DNA of 64,000 bases, taken from positions 14,409,867-14,473,866 of the forward strand of contig JAJLRJ010000002.1 in NCBI GenBank assembly GCA_024195265.1, given 5' to 3'. This stretch comes from Dendrophyllia cribrosa (taxonomy: Eukaryota; Cnidaria; Anthozoa; Scleractinia; Dendrophylliidae). The notes below the pieces were generated by a model. The model saw only the letters and a program-made list of their open reading frames with translations. It was not told the DNA's origin and did not search any database. Shown here in pieces: positions 1 to 12,500 of this stretch (position 1 is its first letter; the number at the start of each line of letters is the position of its first letter). Made by a program: the position numbers and the translations under genes.

Positions 1-14
1 TTAGTGAAACTTAG

Positions 15-90
15 CAAAATGCTGGGGATACTGAGACCGCAGAATTGGAGGGGGATTACCATCCAGAATTCTGGTTGCTACGAACTGTAG
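15..90 (+). CDS. possible upstream exon of the CUB/U-box gene
   Basis: A short open stretch lies between an acceptor-like TTAG at 11-14 and a donor GTAACT at 91. Read in phase 0 it ends in phase 1, which fits the next exon at 128. It starts in phase 0, however, whereas almost all other ectodomain exons are phase 1-1, and I recognise no domain in the 25 residues. It may be chance sequence. Confidence 0.22.
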
Positions 91-127
91 GTAACTGTTG
101 ATATTATCCTTTTTTGTTTCTTTTTAG

Positions 128-3100
128 ATCCAGCAATTATACCAACTGCAGTTCCAGGACATGCGGCTGTAACACAGAGTAAATATCACTTTATTTGTTG
201 CCGAATATTAATGCTAAACCATTTCCATGTGATCGCCAACGATTGCAGACAATTGTTAAATCGCTGGCGATCGTTACGATGCTTAAAGGGATAGTATCAC
301 GAGGTCGAAACTTGAAAACGTCGGCCCACTTTTCAAGTTTGATTCCGCAAATTCAAAAAGGCCGTCGAGAAGTGGAGGTATTTGTTGAATCAAAAAATCC
401 GTTTTGATAGCCAGAAGAAAGAAAAAAGTCACTTTTAACAGTGATATGTCCAAAATTCCGGTGCAAGAATAGTGAACAGTGCCGCGCGTGGAACCTCGTG
501 ATACTATCCCTTTAACCGTTTCAATCCCAGAGTCAATTACGAAGACATGTAATGTACTTCTAACTTTTGAGTCTGTCGACGAAATCCTATGGTATGACCA
601 TTCAAATGAAACCCCTTCGGTAGAGCTTTTGCATGGTACCATTTGTTTTTCAATATTTTACAAAGCAAAATTTGGGATTTTTCTTAATTTTGATTTTTGG
701 CACTCTCGGAAGTTTAAGGTTGGTTTTCATATGATCGGATCGCGCGATCGCTGAGTCAGAAGGAAGAAAGGTCCTGGGGACGAAATTGTTGTTTTGTTAT
801 TGGCCAGCAATTTAATAGTCTTTGTCGCTTTTGACGCAGCGTGCGTTTAATATAATCGACAGTATCTGCGTGGGCGAAGCACAGTTTTATTCTCAACATT
901 TTTTTACTAGTTGGTTTATAAACTATATGATATTGATTAAACCTTTTTAGTTTTTTTTTATTCATTTTGTGTGGTGCTGTTTGTTGCCGCGCTATACAAG
1001 GTTGTTGTTCGATTTTGAGACTGTGAATGTAATCAAAAAATAAGTTGTTTTACTTGTTTTACAAGCGATCCTCAAGACAATTTCTTAGTGATTATTTTTT
1101 TTCTTCAGGCTGCACCAAAAGATCATATTTCAGCTTTTTTATTTTTCGATCTCAACTAACTGACCGGTTCTACGGCGGAGATCACCGATCTGGCTGGATA
1201 TCAACTCCTCGGTTTCCTAGTAATTATCAGGATAGCACTGTTTGCATCTGGGTACTCACTCTTCTGTCCGGTACAAAAGTCAAAATTAACTTTAAATCGT
1301 TTACTACAGGTAAGTTTGTTGTCAAGAGGAGGTAGTCACGCAATTTTTTTATTTATCATATATAAATGCTCGAATTGGTGCTCAGCTTCAAATAAGCGCC
1401 CTCCCTTCGATTTAGCCCCCCCCCCTCCCCCCTCAAAGGCTAAAAATATTAAATAAGCGCCCCGTTCCCCCAGCCCTCCCCCCATGTACCACACACACAA
1501 ATTTGTGTTTCTACTAAAAAATACGTTCCAGTTTTACTATTTAACGTTAGTTTGTGTTCACTTGAAATGAAGACAATGTCAAATTGAGGCTGAAATTTGA
1601 AAAACGAAATCAACGCCCCTCTCGACTCAGAAAGTTAAATAAGCGCCCCGGGCGCAAATTCGAGCATTAACAGTATTTAATTTACCACATTATACGATTC
1701 ATAATTTACAACAACAAAATTACACAATGTTAATTTACAATGAAGAAATAATAAAGCCATGAATAAAGAGACAAGATACTCGAGTGGTGAGGAAACCAGA
1801 GGGCTTGTGGGATTAGGCTAGATGATTAAATAAAATTTAAGTATCAACGGATGACTTTTGGTTTTGGTATAAGGATAAGTAATTCAAAAGTAGACTAATA
1901 ACTAGTTATGACAGATATTTTTTTTTAGCTTTACTTCAAAAGAGTCATGGATTATATTAGCTACTTTGGCAGCATTTGAAAGACAGCGTACGTTCATAAG
2001 CAATATATAAGTGCGTCGCTCCAAAGAGTTTTTATGTTTTCGTTTTATTTTAGTCTGAAATTGCCGGAGTGTAGATTCTTCTGCTTCGGTTTAAAACAAG
2101 ATTTGTTTTTCCCCCAACGCACTGCCACTCAAACATGTTAGGTTTATATACACCCCTGAGCAAAATATTACAAACCTCTCATTAACCTGACTTCACGTGC
2201 TTTTTGTTTGCTCTTTCCTCAGAAACACATTACGACTACGTGGAAATAAGAGACGGCGAGAAAGATTATTCCCAGCCCTACCTTACCCCTACAGGGGGAT
2301 TTAGCGGCAATCACAGTTACAGTGTAACAGCTTCCTCTAATGTGATGTGGATCAAATTTTACTCGGACTCATCGGTCAATCGTCAAGGGTTTAACATGAC
2401 CTATGAAGCACTGGGTAAGATCGTTATGTAATTGCTACATTATTATTCCAGTACATACCGTTCGCACAGATTTGATGAGTTTCGTCCACTCCGCGCGTTC
2501 CTCCTTGATTTTGGGGAGTTTCAGCCACGATAGGCCAATATACCACTCTGGTCACGAAAGGCCAGTATACCACTCTGGTCACGATAAGCCAGTATACCAC
2601 TCTGGTCACGATAGGCCAGTATACCACTCTGGTCACGATAGGCCAGTATACCACTCTGGTCACGATAGGCCAGTATACCACTCTGGTCACGATAGGCCAG
2701 TATACCACTCTGGTCACGATAGGCCAGTATACCACTCTGGTCACGATAGGCCAGTATACCACTCTGGTCACGATAGGCCAGTATACCACTCTGGTCACGA
2801 TAGGCCAGTATACCACTCTGGTCACGATAGGCCAGTATACCACTCTGGTCACGATAGGCCAGTATACCACTCTGGTCACGATAGGCCAGTATACCACTCT
2901 GGTCACGATAGGCCAGTATACCACCTGGTCACGATAGGCCAGTATACCACTCTGGTCACGATAGGCCAGTATACCACTCTGGTCACGATAGGCCAGTATA
3001 CCACTCTGGTCACGATAGGCCAGTATACCACTCTGGTCACGATAGGCCAGTATACCACTCTGGTCACGATAGGCCAGTATACCACTCTGGTCACGATAGG

Positions 3101-3496
3101 CCAGTATACCACTCTGGTCACGATAGGCCAGTATACCACTCTGGGTGGTCTATGTATTACAGTGCGACGCGCCTTACCGTGAACACCAACAAACGTTTTT
3201 CACGATCTTATAACTATTTTCGTAACTGCGGATACGAGTGAAGCAATAAAGTGAATAAAATCTACGTATTTTGTAACTTACTTTACACTACTGTGATAAA
3301 CACGAAGCGACAAGAATACATTCCATCGTGCTCAACTTTGCGAGGTGGCGTGCACGTCAATTGAATTCGCACTCTCTGATTGGCTAACTGTAAAAACGTT
3401 TGTTGGGTGTTTACCGTAAGGCGCGTCGCACTGTAAAGTGGTTGTCGGGCTTCCCTAAGATCATTTGCATTAGGGACTAACCATTTAATTTGTGTG

Positions 3497-3556
<60 letters not shown>

Positions 3557-6500
3557 TGGTAATTGCCCAACCCCCCCCCCCCCCACAAAAATTAAATGGT
3601 CCGTCCCTTACCACTGTGAAGTCATTTCGTACATCATTTCATAGACAGCAATTTTTTTTAGATATAACTCGCGCTCTCCCCGGTTGATTCTTGGCCACAT
3701 AAAAAGTAACAAATAAACCGTTTAAGCACTGTGCTCATAATAATAAATACTCAATTGTGATGGACGTTTTGTTCCTCTTACGACGTTTCGCATATTTTAC
3801 AAAATTACTCACTGGCAACATTCACTCTGTACATTAACTTGTAGCCGTGTTCAATGCGTGACGGAAGGTGGCGTTGTGATGTTTAACTTGTATATCGCCT
3901 TGTTTTTTTTTTTCGTTAGGTGCTCCCACTACAGTACCTTCACTCACCCCGCCTGCAAGCACGACTATACCGCCTTCACAGCTGCCAACAGTTCAATTCA
4001 TAGGAGGAGGTATGTTGATTTCTTATTCAATTCCCTCCCCATGAGCAATATGACTTCCAATCCGCTTCCCTTTTAATGTTTAGATTCTTGCTAACGTGAT
4101 TAAACCAACAAAAAAGACAAATTTGTGTCACTGAAAGAAATAGCCTGCTTGTAGACTAAAAGTGGCTTTTTGCGTTATTGATTGTTGCAAATTGTGTTAT
4201 TGATTTATTGATTATCTTTTCAAAGACAGTCTGACATTTACGTCAGTATGCAAGAGGCTCTGAGTTCGATTCTTGGTAATTAATGCATTTTTTCTGATAG
4301 AAAAAAAAACTGTTTCGATCACTGGTGAAGTGTCGCTAAAATGGCATCGACGTTTACTGACGAAAGGGAAATTTGCGTCGGCGAACATTGGAAGCTGTTG
4401 ACGTTCTCGTGTTAAAATGACAAAGAAAATGGTGTTACTGTGCGTGACCTCTTTCAAATGTTCATTTTTGTTTCCTCTTTAAAGGATGTAATGGCGCGTC
4501 AGATACAGTGAACAAAACCTTTGGCTACTTCGACTGGCATCACAACACTGGTTACGTTCAGAGTCCAGGCTACCCCTCGAACTACGACAACAACTTAGTC
4601 TGTAGGTGGTCCATTCTGGTAGCTCCCGGCTTCCGGATAATCGCCACAGTAAAACAAGCGGACATTGCGCATGCGGCCCACTCCGGGGGACTGGGCGACA
4701 CGTTGCAAGTGGATGATGGGATATCTGTGAAGAGTTCCCATGAACTCTCGGCGCCGTGGGAGTTTTTGTCTGACGGACGTCTGGTGCGAGTTTTGTTTAT
4801 TACCGATGCAATGAACTCTGGGAAAGGATTCTATCTTTCCTACGAAAGAGGTATTTGTGACTTATAGACAATAGACATAGCAGCCTGGGGCAACAAGAGT
4901 GACTGCACATTGGACTGTGGGATTGAAAAGGCGCCAAACCTTGCGATGTGTGTTCGTAAATTTAATGAAACTATTCTCAAGTTCGTTATGGAAGATATTT
5001 CTTTACTTTTCCAAATTAGAACGTTCCATAGTTAAATGCGCGGCCACTCGCCCCAGTCTGCCACTCTTCAGTTTCGAAATGGTCCTGAGGTGATCTTAAC
5101 AATGGCGTCATTTTACTCCAACTGCCAGAATTCATTTTATGTTTTCTTTCTTATTTAAGTTTTGTAATCCCAGTGGAATTTAAATAACAATAGCCCTAAT
5201 TAATATGAGAAAACAAAAAATAAACTCAAGTATCCTGGTAGTTCTAGTAAGCGACGCCATCGTGAAAATGGCCCATTGGCACTGCGTTTCATCGTAATTG
5301 ACAAATAAGGAGAATTGCTATGCCACGTGATTTAACCATATATGGACAAGAGAACACGCAACTGAATGTTATTCGGATTCTTCCGGTTTTTACTTAAAAG
5401 CTGAAAAAAAATTGCCTTGTACCGACAGACGAGTGCATTAGATAACGTGAGTTAGAGTTTGAGTTGTCCTACCTTTGCTATGTTTACTTCCCTTCCTTTC
5501 TAATTTAGTAATGTAATGATAAATCTGTCAATAATTGTTCGATAATTTGACAGATAATACGAGCGGACGTTTTACTTATTGATCGCAGCTTGTAAAATAT
5601 CTGCGCTAATTATCTGCCAAACCGTCTTACTTAATAACTGTAGTATGGAACAGTGCAGGTTAGGTTGCGTTTGCTTCACATCGATTTTGCTTCGGTGTAT
5701 TTCCTCGTTTCATGTTGTGTTACTTTGTACTGTGAGAGCGCTCGCCTCCCACCAATGTGGCCCGGATTCGATTCCCGGACCCGGCGTCCTTTGTGGGTTG
5801 AGTTTGTTGTTGGTTTTCGTCCTCGCTTCGAATCTTGTCCCCAGGGCCCTCCCTGCTTTAAAGATGGCCGGGCGGGAGTAGAAACTCTGGAAAAGGCTGC
5901 GAAAATGCTCCAAAAATCCCGGCGCATTTTGTCGCGTAAAACGTGATGAAATGTCTTCGTTTCGTTTGAACAAAGACTTCAGATTACCAGAAAACAAACG
6001 ATATTTCATTAGTCGGGCTGCTTGGCTGCAAGCCAAGCCTGCCCGACTTATAAATTCACTTTTGTTTCTCCGTAAGAAAATTCTGTTTGAAGTGGTTTGT
6101 AGCCTGTGGCTAAGTGTTTCTGTTTCAAGTGTTTTTGAGATAAGAGTTTAGATGAATTGATTAAAAGGTTGGCACTTTCTTGAATGCCTTCACTTCAGTT
6201 AGAAACATATATCGTGCTGCAGCGTTTACTGAAGTCTTCAAAAATCCATTTGAAGTCCACAGATCGGTTTTAATTTACCATACTGAGTTTGAAGTCAAAG
6301 ACATTGCTTCGCGTATTCACAGATAAAAATGACCACAAAGTGACGTCATATCACTTGACATAGCAACTTCAAGGTCATTAGAGATCAGATAGCAACTAAC
6401 CATTATCAATATCGTGAAACTGAAAATCAATTTACAACATGAACATAAGAAAAAGGAAGGTGACGAAACGAAACATATCTAGTAAAAGAAAGTTACATCA

Positions 6501-9500
6501 TTGCCGGATTTGGCGAAAGTTCCAATCGATAACGATTTCCTTTTCTTTCTTCCGAGGAACAGATCAGAATGGACCTTGCATTCACTAGTGATTGCGAAAG
6601 ACTGTTTAAAGGTTCCAAATTATGTAGTAACGTGCGTGACAGATCACCTTGTGCACAGTATTTTTCAGAGAGTTAAAATAACTCCTAAAGTGAAGTTAAA
6701 TTAACTCCTGGAGTTATTTCAACTCCAAAAAGAGTTATTTCCCTCCCAAAAGCAGTTACCTTGCTGTATAGTAGAGTTGTTTTAACCCCAGATTCGGAGT
6801 TAAATTTGGAGTTAAAATGACCCCAAAAAAGGGATTATCTTGTACCTAAAATGTTTACTCCACTTTTGGAGTTAAAATAACTCGTTGAAAAATTGCAGTG
6901 TGTGATCGGAAAAACGACTGTAAAACAAATCATAGCAATTAGATTAATTCCCGTGCTTTAGGGGTACTTACGAGACCCTAAAGCCCGGCTTTACTACTCG
7001 TAGAGTTCTTGTTATGTGTCAAGTGACAAAATACTCCACATTTCTATAAGTATTTTTGCAGCCTTTTTGTTCCAGGTGTTTATACGCCCTCATCTCCATT
7101 TTGAAAGCGAAGAAGTCCCAAGGGACAAGGTTGGCTTTTTCCGGCTCTTGTTTCTCGTCCTTACTCAAAGGGAGGTTTCTCCATGTCCTCCGTTTTTTTC
7201 TCCGTCTTCAAAAAAACAACATTTCTAACTAGAATCTGAGAGCTACAGGTTGGTCAGTCGTGTGACTGTTAATTGTCACCCTTGTCAAACAAACAAAAAA
7301 CAATCGATCGATCTACTTTTCGTTGTGTTTTCTGGTGCCATCTTGTGTCACGTCGTGAAGTTATAGTAACTTAGACCTCTTTATCTTTACAATAATAACC
7401 GCTCACCATGACTTATAGATACACTGATTTATCATAGATTTATCACATGGGTAACTTAAATTGTACATTGACAAATAACATCCATAATGACTAACTATTT
7501 CAGAACAAATATAATTTGATCAATTTTTCTTGAGATTAAATGTGGCTAAATATTGACTAATTCTGCTGATCGTTGTGGATCAAAGTGCTGGGTTTTTTTT
7601 TTTTTTTTTGCGAATCGTTGCGGATTCTTGCACCCTCTCTTTCCACCCGCTTGGTTTTCCTTTTTTTGTTGGTTCTCAGGTGAGCATTTCTTCAGGTAAG
7701 TTTGTTTCCACCTAATTCTTTCAGTATGACGGTACCTGTTAGCGGCCGCTTGCAGGGGTAGTTTCCGCTTCTAGGGGTTGCCATGGATACCTTCTTGCTG
7801 TGTGTACTCCGCTAACTTTTAAGCCACCAGTTCCCAAGCTCATCTATTGGCGATGAGTTTGACGGTAAAAATGGGACCTTTTCAAGTGTCTCTTGAGATG
7901 CTGTTACACGAGGGTATTGTTCTCTTGAGATGATGAGAGCATTGCGTTACACATCTTAACACTCTGCTTGTGTAATGAAAAAACAGTCTTCTGGCATGGC
8001 TTTGAGGGGCGAAACAATTAACCCCCTTCCCCCACCCCACAGTGATGTGTTGTAAGTAGCTAGGATTCAGTTTTCTCTTTTAGCCTGTTTAGTCAGTCAA
8101 GTTAGAAATTGGGAATCATGCGAAAGATTTTAAGTTTGAGAACATAGAAGAATCCTTAAGTCTTAGAAATAAAACACGTTGTCTCGATATTGTATCTTTT
8201 TAGGCTGACATAGAACAGTTCATCCGTTAAAATACAAAAAGGTCTACAAAATTTGGACAAATATTACCAAAGTTATATCAGAGTTACATTTGCATGAATT
8301 TCTGTTCTTATTATAATTATTGTTTTGCTTAGGCAATATCTTGGTTTGATAAGGTTTTTGAAGCAAATTGTATTAAATTATTTTATAGGACGCACTAGTC
8401 AGCTGAAAGACGCCAAAATTTGCATTTCATACCCAAAAGGTGTGAAATGATGCAGGCGCCACCCCTTTTATAGTGCAACTTCGTGTTTGACTTTAAAACA
8501 ATTTGTCTATTCATGTTCAGTCAATATAACCGAGGGAGCTGCTTCAACAACAAGCGTTCCAATCACCACGCCTATTGCACAAACATCTGCCTCGAGTCAG
8601 ATGGCTTCTTCAGGTAAAAATATCGCTTCTTATTTGCATGGTGCATGCCTGTTGATATCTGTGCATGATACGTACGATATATTAACCTGGTTCTCAGGGT
8701 CATGTGACCGATATATTGCATGTTACGAACATTGCTTCGTTCAGCAGTTTGAAGAAAATGTTTTGTTTTGTTTGTTTGTTTTTTTTTCGTGAAAATGGTT
8801 TCTTTTTGTTGCAGGTCAATAATGATGTAAATGTTCAAATTGACGCATTTTGTCACATTTTTCTTCTTTTGGCAATTGCTGACCGTCTTATGGTTAATCA
8901 ATTAATTACTAACAGTATTATTTGCGCCCAGTTGGCAAGACGATGCTAGGTACAGTGACTGTGACAAGTTCGGCAATCCAACCTGCAAGCTCTTTTATCC
9001 GAGGTAAAACAAATAAGACTACAATCTTGCAGCAAAGTTTTCCAGAAAGCAAAGACCGTCAGAGACGAAACTTCATCAAACAAATACTGAGTCGATGCAT
9101 GCTAATAAAAAATAAAATAATAATAATAATGATAATAATAATAATAATCTTCATTCATCTTAAGATAAAAAAAAAATCACCTATCTTAAGTTATAATATT
9201 AAAAAAGGATAAATCTAAATTTATATATAAATATGTAAAGATAAGAAATTACAAATGTGAACAATTAAGAGTGCGTAAAACTATCTATAGATTGTACTTA
9301 AAAATTAGTCTATTTACAAATGTGTTCTGGAATCTGATAGTGTTTATCTTCGGGCAGTGACTACTCTTACCCCTTAGATTGTATTTGGTTTCTTTGTGCT
9401 CATGCAAAATATTAGAGACCTTAAGCAACGACGACGAGTTGGACGACGACGACGAGAAGAATTGCTGAAGGACTGGGCCGAGGACGTCGTTCACGGCGGG

Positions 9501-12500
9501 AAAACTAAAATGTTAAGCGCGCGCTTGGACGTGGACGAGGACATGTAACGAAACAGTGCTCATTTTTTCGTGAAAATCAAGAAACAATCCAATAATTTTA
9601 TCCTGTCTTCTTTTCACGAGGTCCAAGACCTACTTCTTTTGAGTTATGACGACAGTATTCTAGATGAAGATGAGTTTTTGCTTCTACATGAGCAAATATT
9701 TACATCAAAATATAAGTTAATTTTTCGGAAAATTACACTCTAAAATGACCTTAACGGCATGAAAATTTACGGCTTAAAACAAATGTAAAAAATTACATGT
9801 AGGTCGGAATTAAGGAAAAACGAAACAGGTAATCGCTTTGTAAGTGCTCGATTTCACCTTCTTAACTTAAATGTTTTGCTGACAAGATGCAAATCCCACA
9901 AAGCCCGAATTTTGACTGCAGGTTTGCAAAGTTTTATATTTCAAAAATCGCACTAAGATGCAATATTGTGCAAAGATTAGAGGCTAGAGAATATCTAACT
10001 TTTCATTCCAATAGCCAAACATAAATTTTCTTCATAAACACGATGAAAATACATAAATTTATACTCACGCTCTCTCGACGTTCGGCCAGGACGGCAAAGA
10101 TGTCGTTTTCACGTTCTGAACTTCACGTGGACGACGAGTGAAGCATGCGCCGTAGCGCGCTAAGCGGTATTTTCACTTCCGGTCGTCGTCCTCAGGGCTC
10201 GTCGTCGACCTTGCTTAAGGTCCCTATTATTTAAAGGATGGTCAATGTCGGAGCTGCGTTTCTTAAAAATTCTCCTATCTGCTTTCTCTAACAATTCCCT
10301 TATCTTAAGCTTACAAGATACAGGCCAAGATACATAACTTCTTTTAAAGCGGCACCTATCCAGAAAGTTCTGTATTAACGTAAGATCCGAGGCACCCGGC
10401 ATATACTGAAAGTCCATAAGTAAAATTAGGTAAAACTATAGTGTTAAAAAGCCGGTCTACTTCATCCTGACTGTAGCCTTCCTTTCGTAATGGTCGAATA
10501 ATATACAAGCATTCCAGTGTTTGTTTAAGTAACTTGTTTTGTACTTGCTTACTGTATTTACGGTAAGCTAGCTGTTGTATTGTTGTTCGAATGATTGCCG
10601 TCTAGTGAAATCTAATTTCCTAACACTGTCGCTATTAACTGAAAATAAAATCTTGATTATTAACCGTTTTATTTGCGCTCAGTTCAATTAACACAGACGC
10701 TAACAAGTGCAGTGGTTGTGGAAAGTTCGGCAATCCAAGTTACAACTTCTTCTATCCGAGGTATAACCGGTTAGTCAGTCTACAATCTTGCAGCAACTTT
10801 TTCCGAATAGCAAAGACCATAAAAAGCCTCACGTAACCGCAGTTAATCATAGACAAAGGACTGTACCAATGCATGCTGCTTTTGCTCGAATAACTGACTT
10901 CCTTGATTAGTGATCTCTTATTTCCAAACATTGTCGCTAATACAAGATCTTCAGTAATGAATTACTAACCGTTTTATTTGCGCTTAGTTCAATTAACACA
11001 GACGCTAACAAGTGCAGTGGTTGTGGAAAGTTCGGCAATCCAAGTTGCAACTTCTTCTGTCCGAGGTATAACCGGTTAGCCAGTCTACTGTCCGAGGTAT
11101 AACCGGTTAGTCAGTCTACTGTCCGAGGTATAACCAGTTAGTCAGTCTACTGTCCGAGGTATAACCGGCTAGTCAGTCTACTGTCCGAGGTATAACCGGT
11201 TAGTCAGACTACTGTCCGAGGTATAACCGGTTAGTCAGTCTACTGTCCGAGGTATAACCGGTTAGTCAGTCTACTGTCCGAGGTATAACCGGTTAGTCTG
11301 CAATCTTGCAGCAATTTTTTCCGAATAGCAAAGACCATTAAAAGCGAGACGTAACCAGTTAATCATGGACAAAGGACTGAACCAATGCATGCTGTTTTTG
11401 TTCGGCTTTTTTGGCTAGTGAACTGTAATTTCCCAGCACTGTCGCTAATACAAGATCTGACCGAAATTGCAGTGGTTGTGGATAGTTCGGCAAAAACAAT
11501 TAAATCACAATCTTGTCAGCAATAACAATAACAAAGACCACTAACCCTGGGACGTACAAGGGGGGATGATGTAAAAATAGGCTTAGAATTAATTATATTA
11601 CTAAATACAAAAATTAAAATGACGATATAGAGTATTTAAAAAAGTATAAACAACTAACTATAAGGTGTTCTAAAAAGCTAAGTGTTTAGTTGTCGTTTAA
11701 AAATGACTCCTTAAATAGTAAAATGTGTATAACACAGAATACAGAATGTATAAAAAACTAGACGAGCAATTAATTAATTAATTAATTAATTAATTCAGTA
11801 TCAATTAAAACAAAAAGTTGCTTCACTTTGCACCGCATGTGGTAAGTAAACTAAGCTGTTATAAACAGTCCTCCCTCCTCTGTAAACAATATGATTTATT
11901 TTGTTATAAGTAAACCAGCACAGCACATCACCTCACTTCCATGCGTGTATACGTCAATTAGAAAACTAGTCGCATTAAATTAACACTGGTCTACGACAAA
12001 TTGAACAACATGAGATGGATTTCGACACGTGCTTAGCCTCCTTTACCATCTTTACAGCGTCTATCATTGACAAAGAAGCGAAACTGCGAGAGAAGGAACG
12101 AGGGGTGGGAAAGAGGGACCGTTATTCACTTTTGGTCGTGACTTAACGCTTTTCCCATGGGAAGAAGCGTTGCGTGACCTTCCAAATAAGGCATCATAGC
12201 AGACTAGGGACCACTCACAGTGTTTATTATTTAATTATTGTCAACAAATAGTTCACTATCCTCGACATTCGTCGGAATTTATGACATCGTTGTTGTTGTT
12301 GTTATCTACTGTATTGTGTTTTCATGCACCACGACCAAGCAAAAATAGCTGTGAGTAATTGTATCATACCGTAAAATGCCGTTTATAAGGCCCCCTCCAT
12401 ACTTATTGCCCCCCCCCCCCCCCCCCCCCCCCGAAAATAAGCCCTCCTCCATTTTTCCTTGTTTCCTTAATATAAACACTTTCACAGAACACTGTTCAAC

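Noticed and set aside
2526..3145. CRISPR-like array
   Set aside because: The 27-bp units are contiguous with no unique spacers, and the genome is eukaryotic.
2403..3182. Long ORFs on both strands (repeating HDRPVYHSG or VVYWPIVTR)
   Set aside because: They are produced by the 27-bp minisatellite, whose period is a multiple of three; no start context or splice support.
3283..3687. His/Thr-rich and Cys/Val-rich ORFs
   Set aside because: Translation of the (GT)n microsatellite.
7680..7695. 16-nt exon between CTCAG and GTAAGT in the intron after CUB2
   Set aside because: It would break the phase shared by all neighbouring exons.
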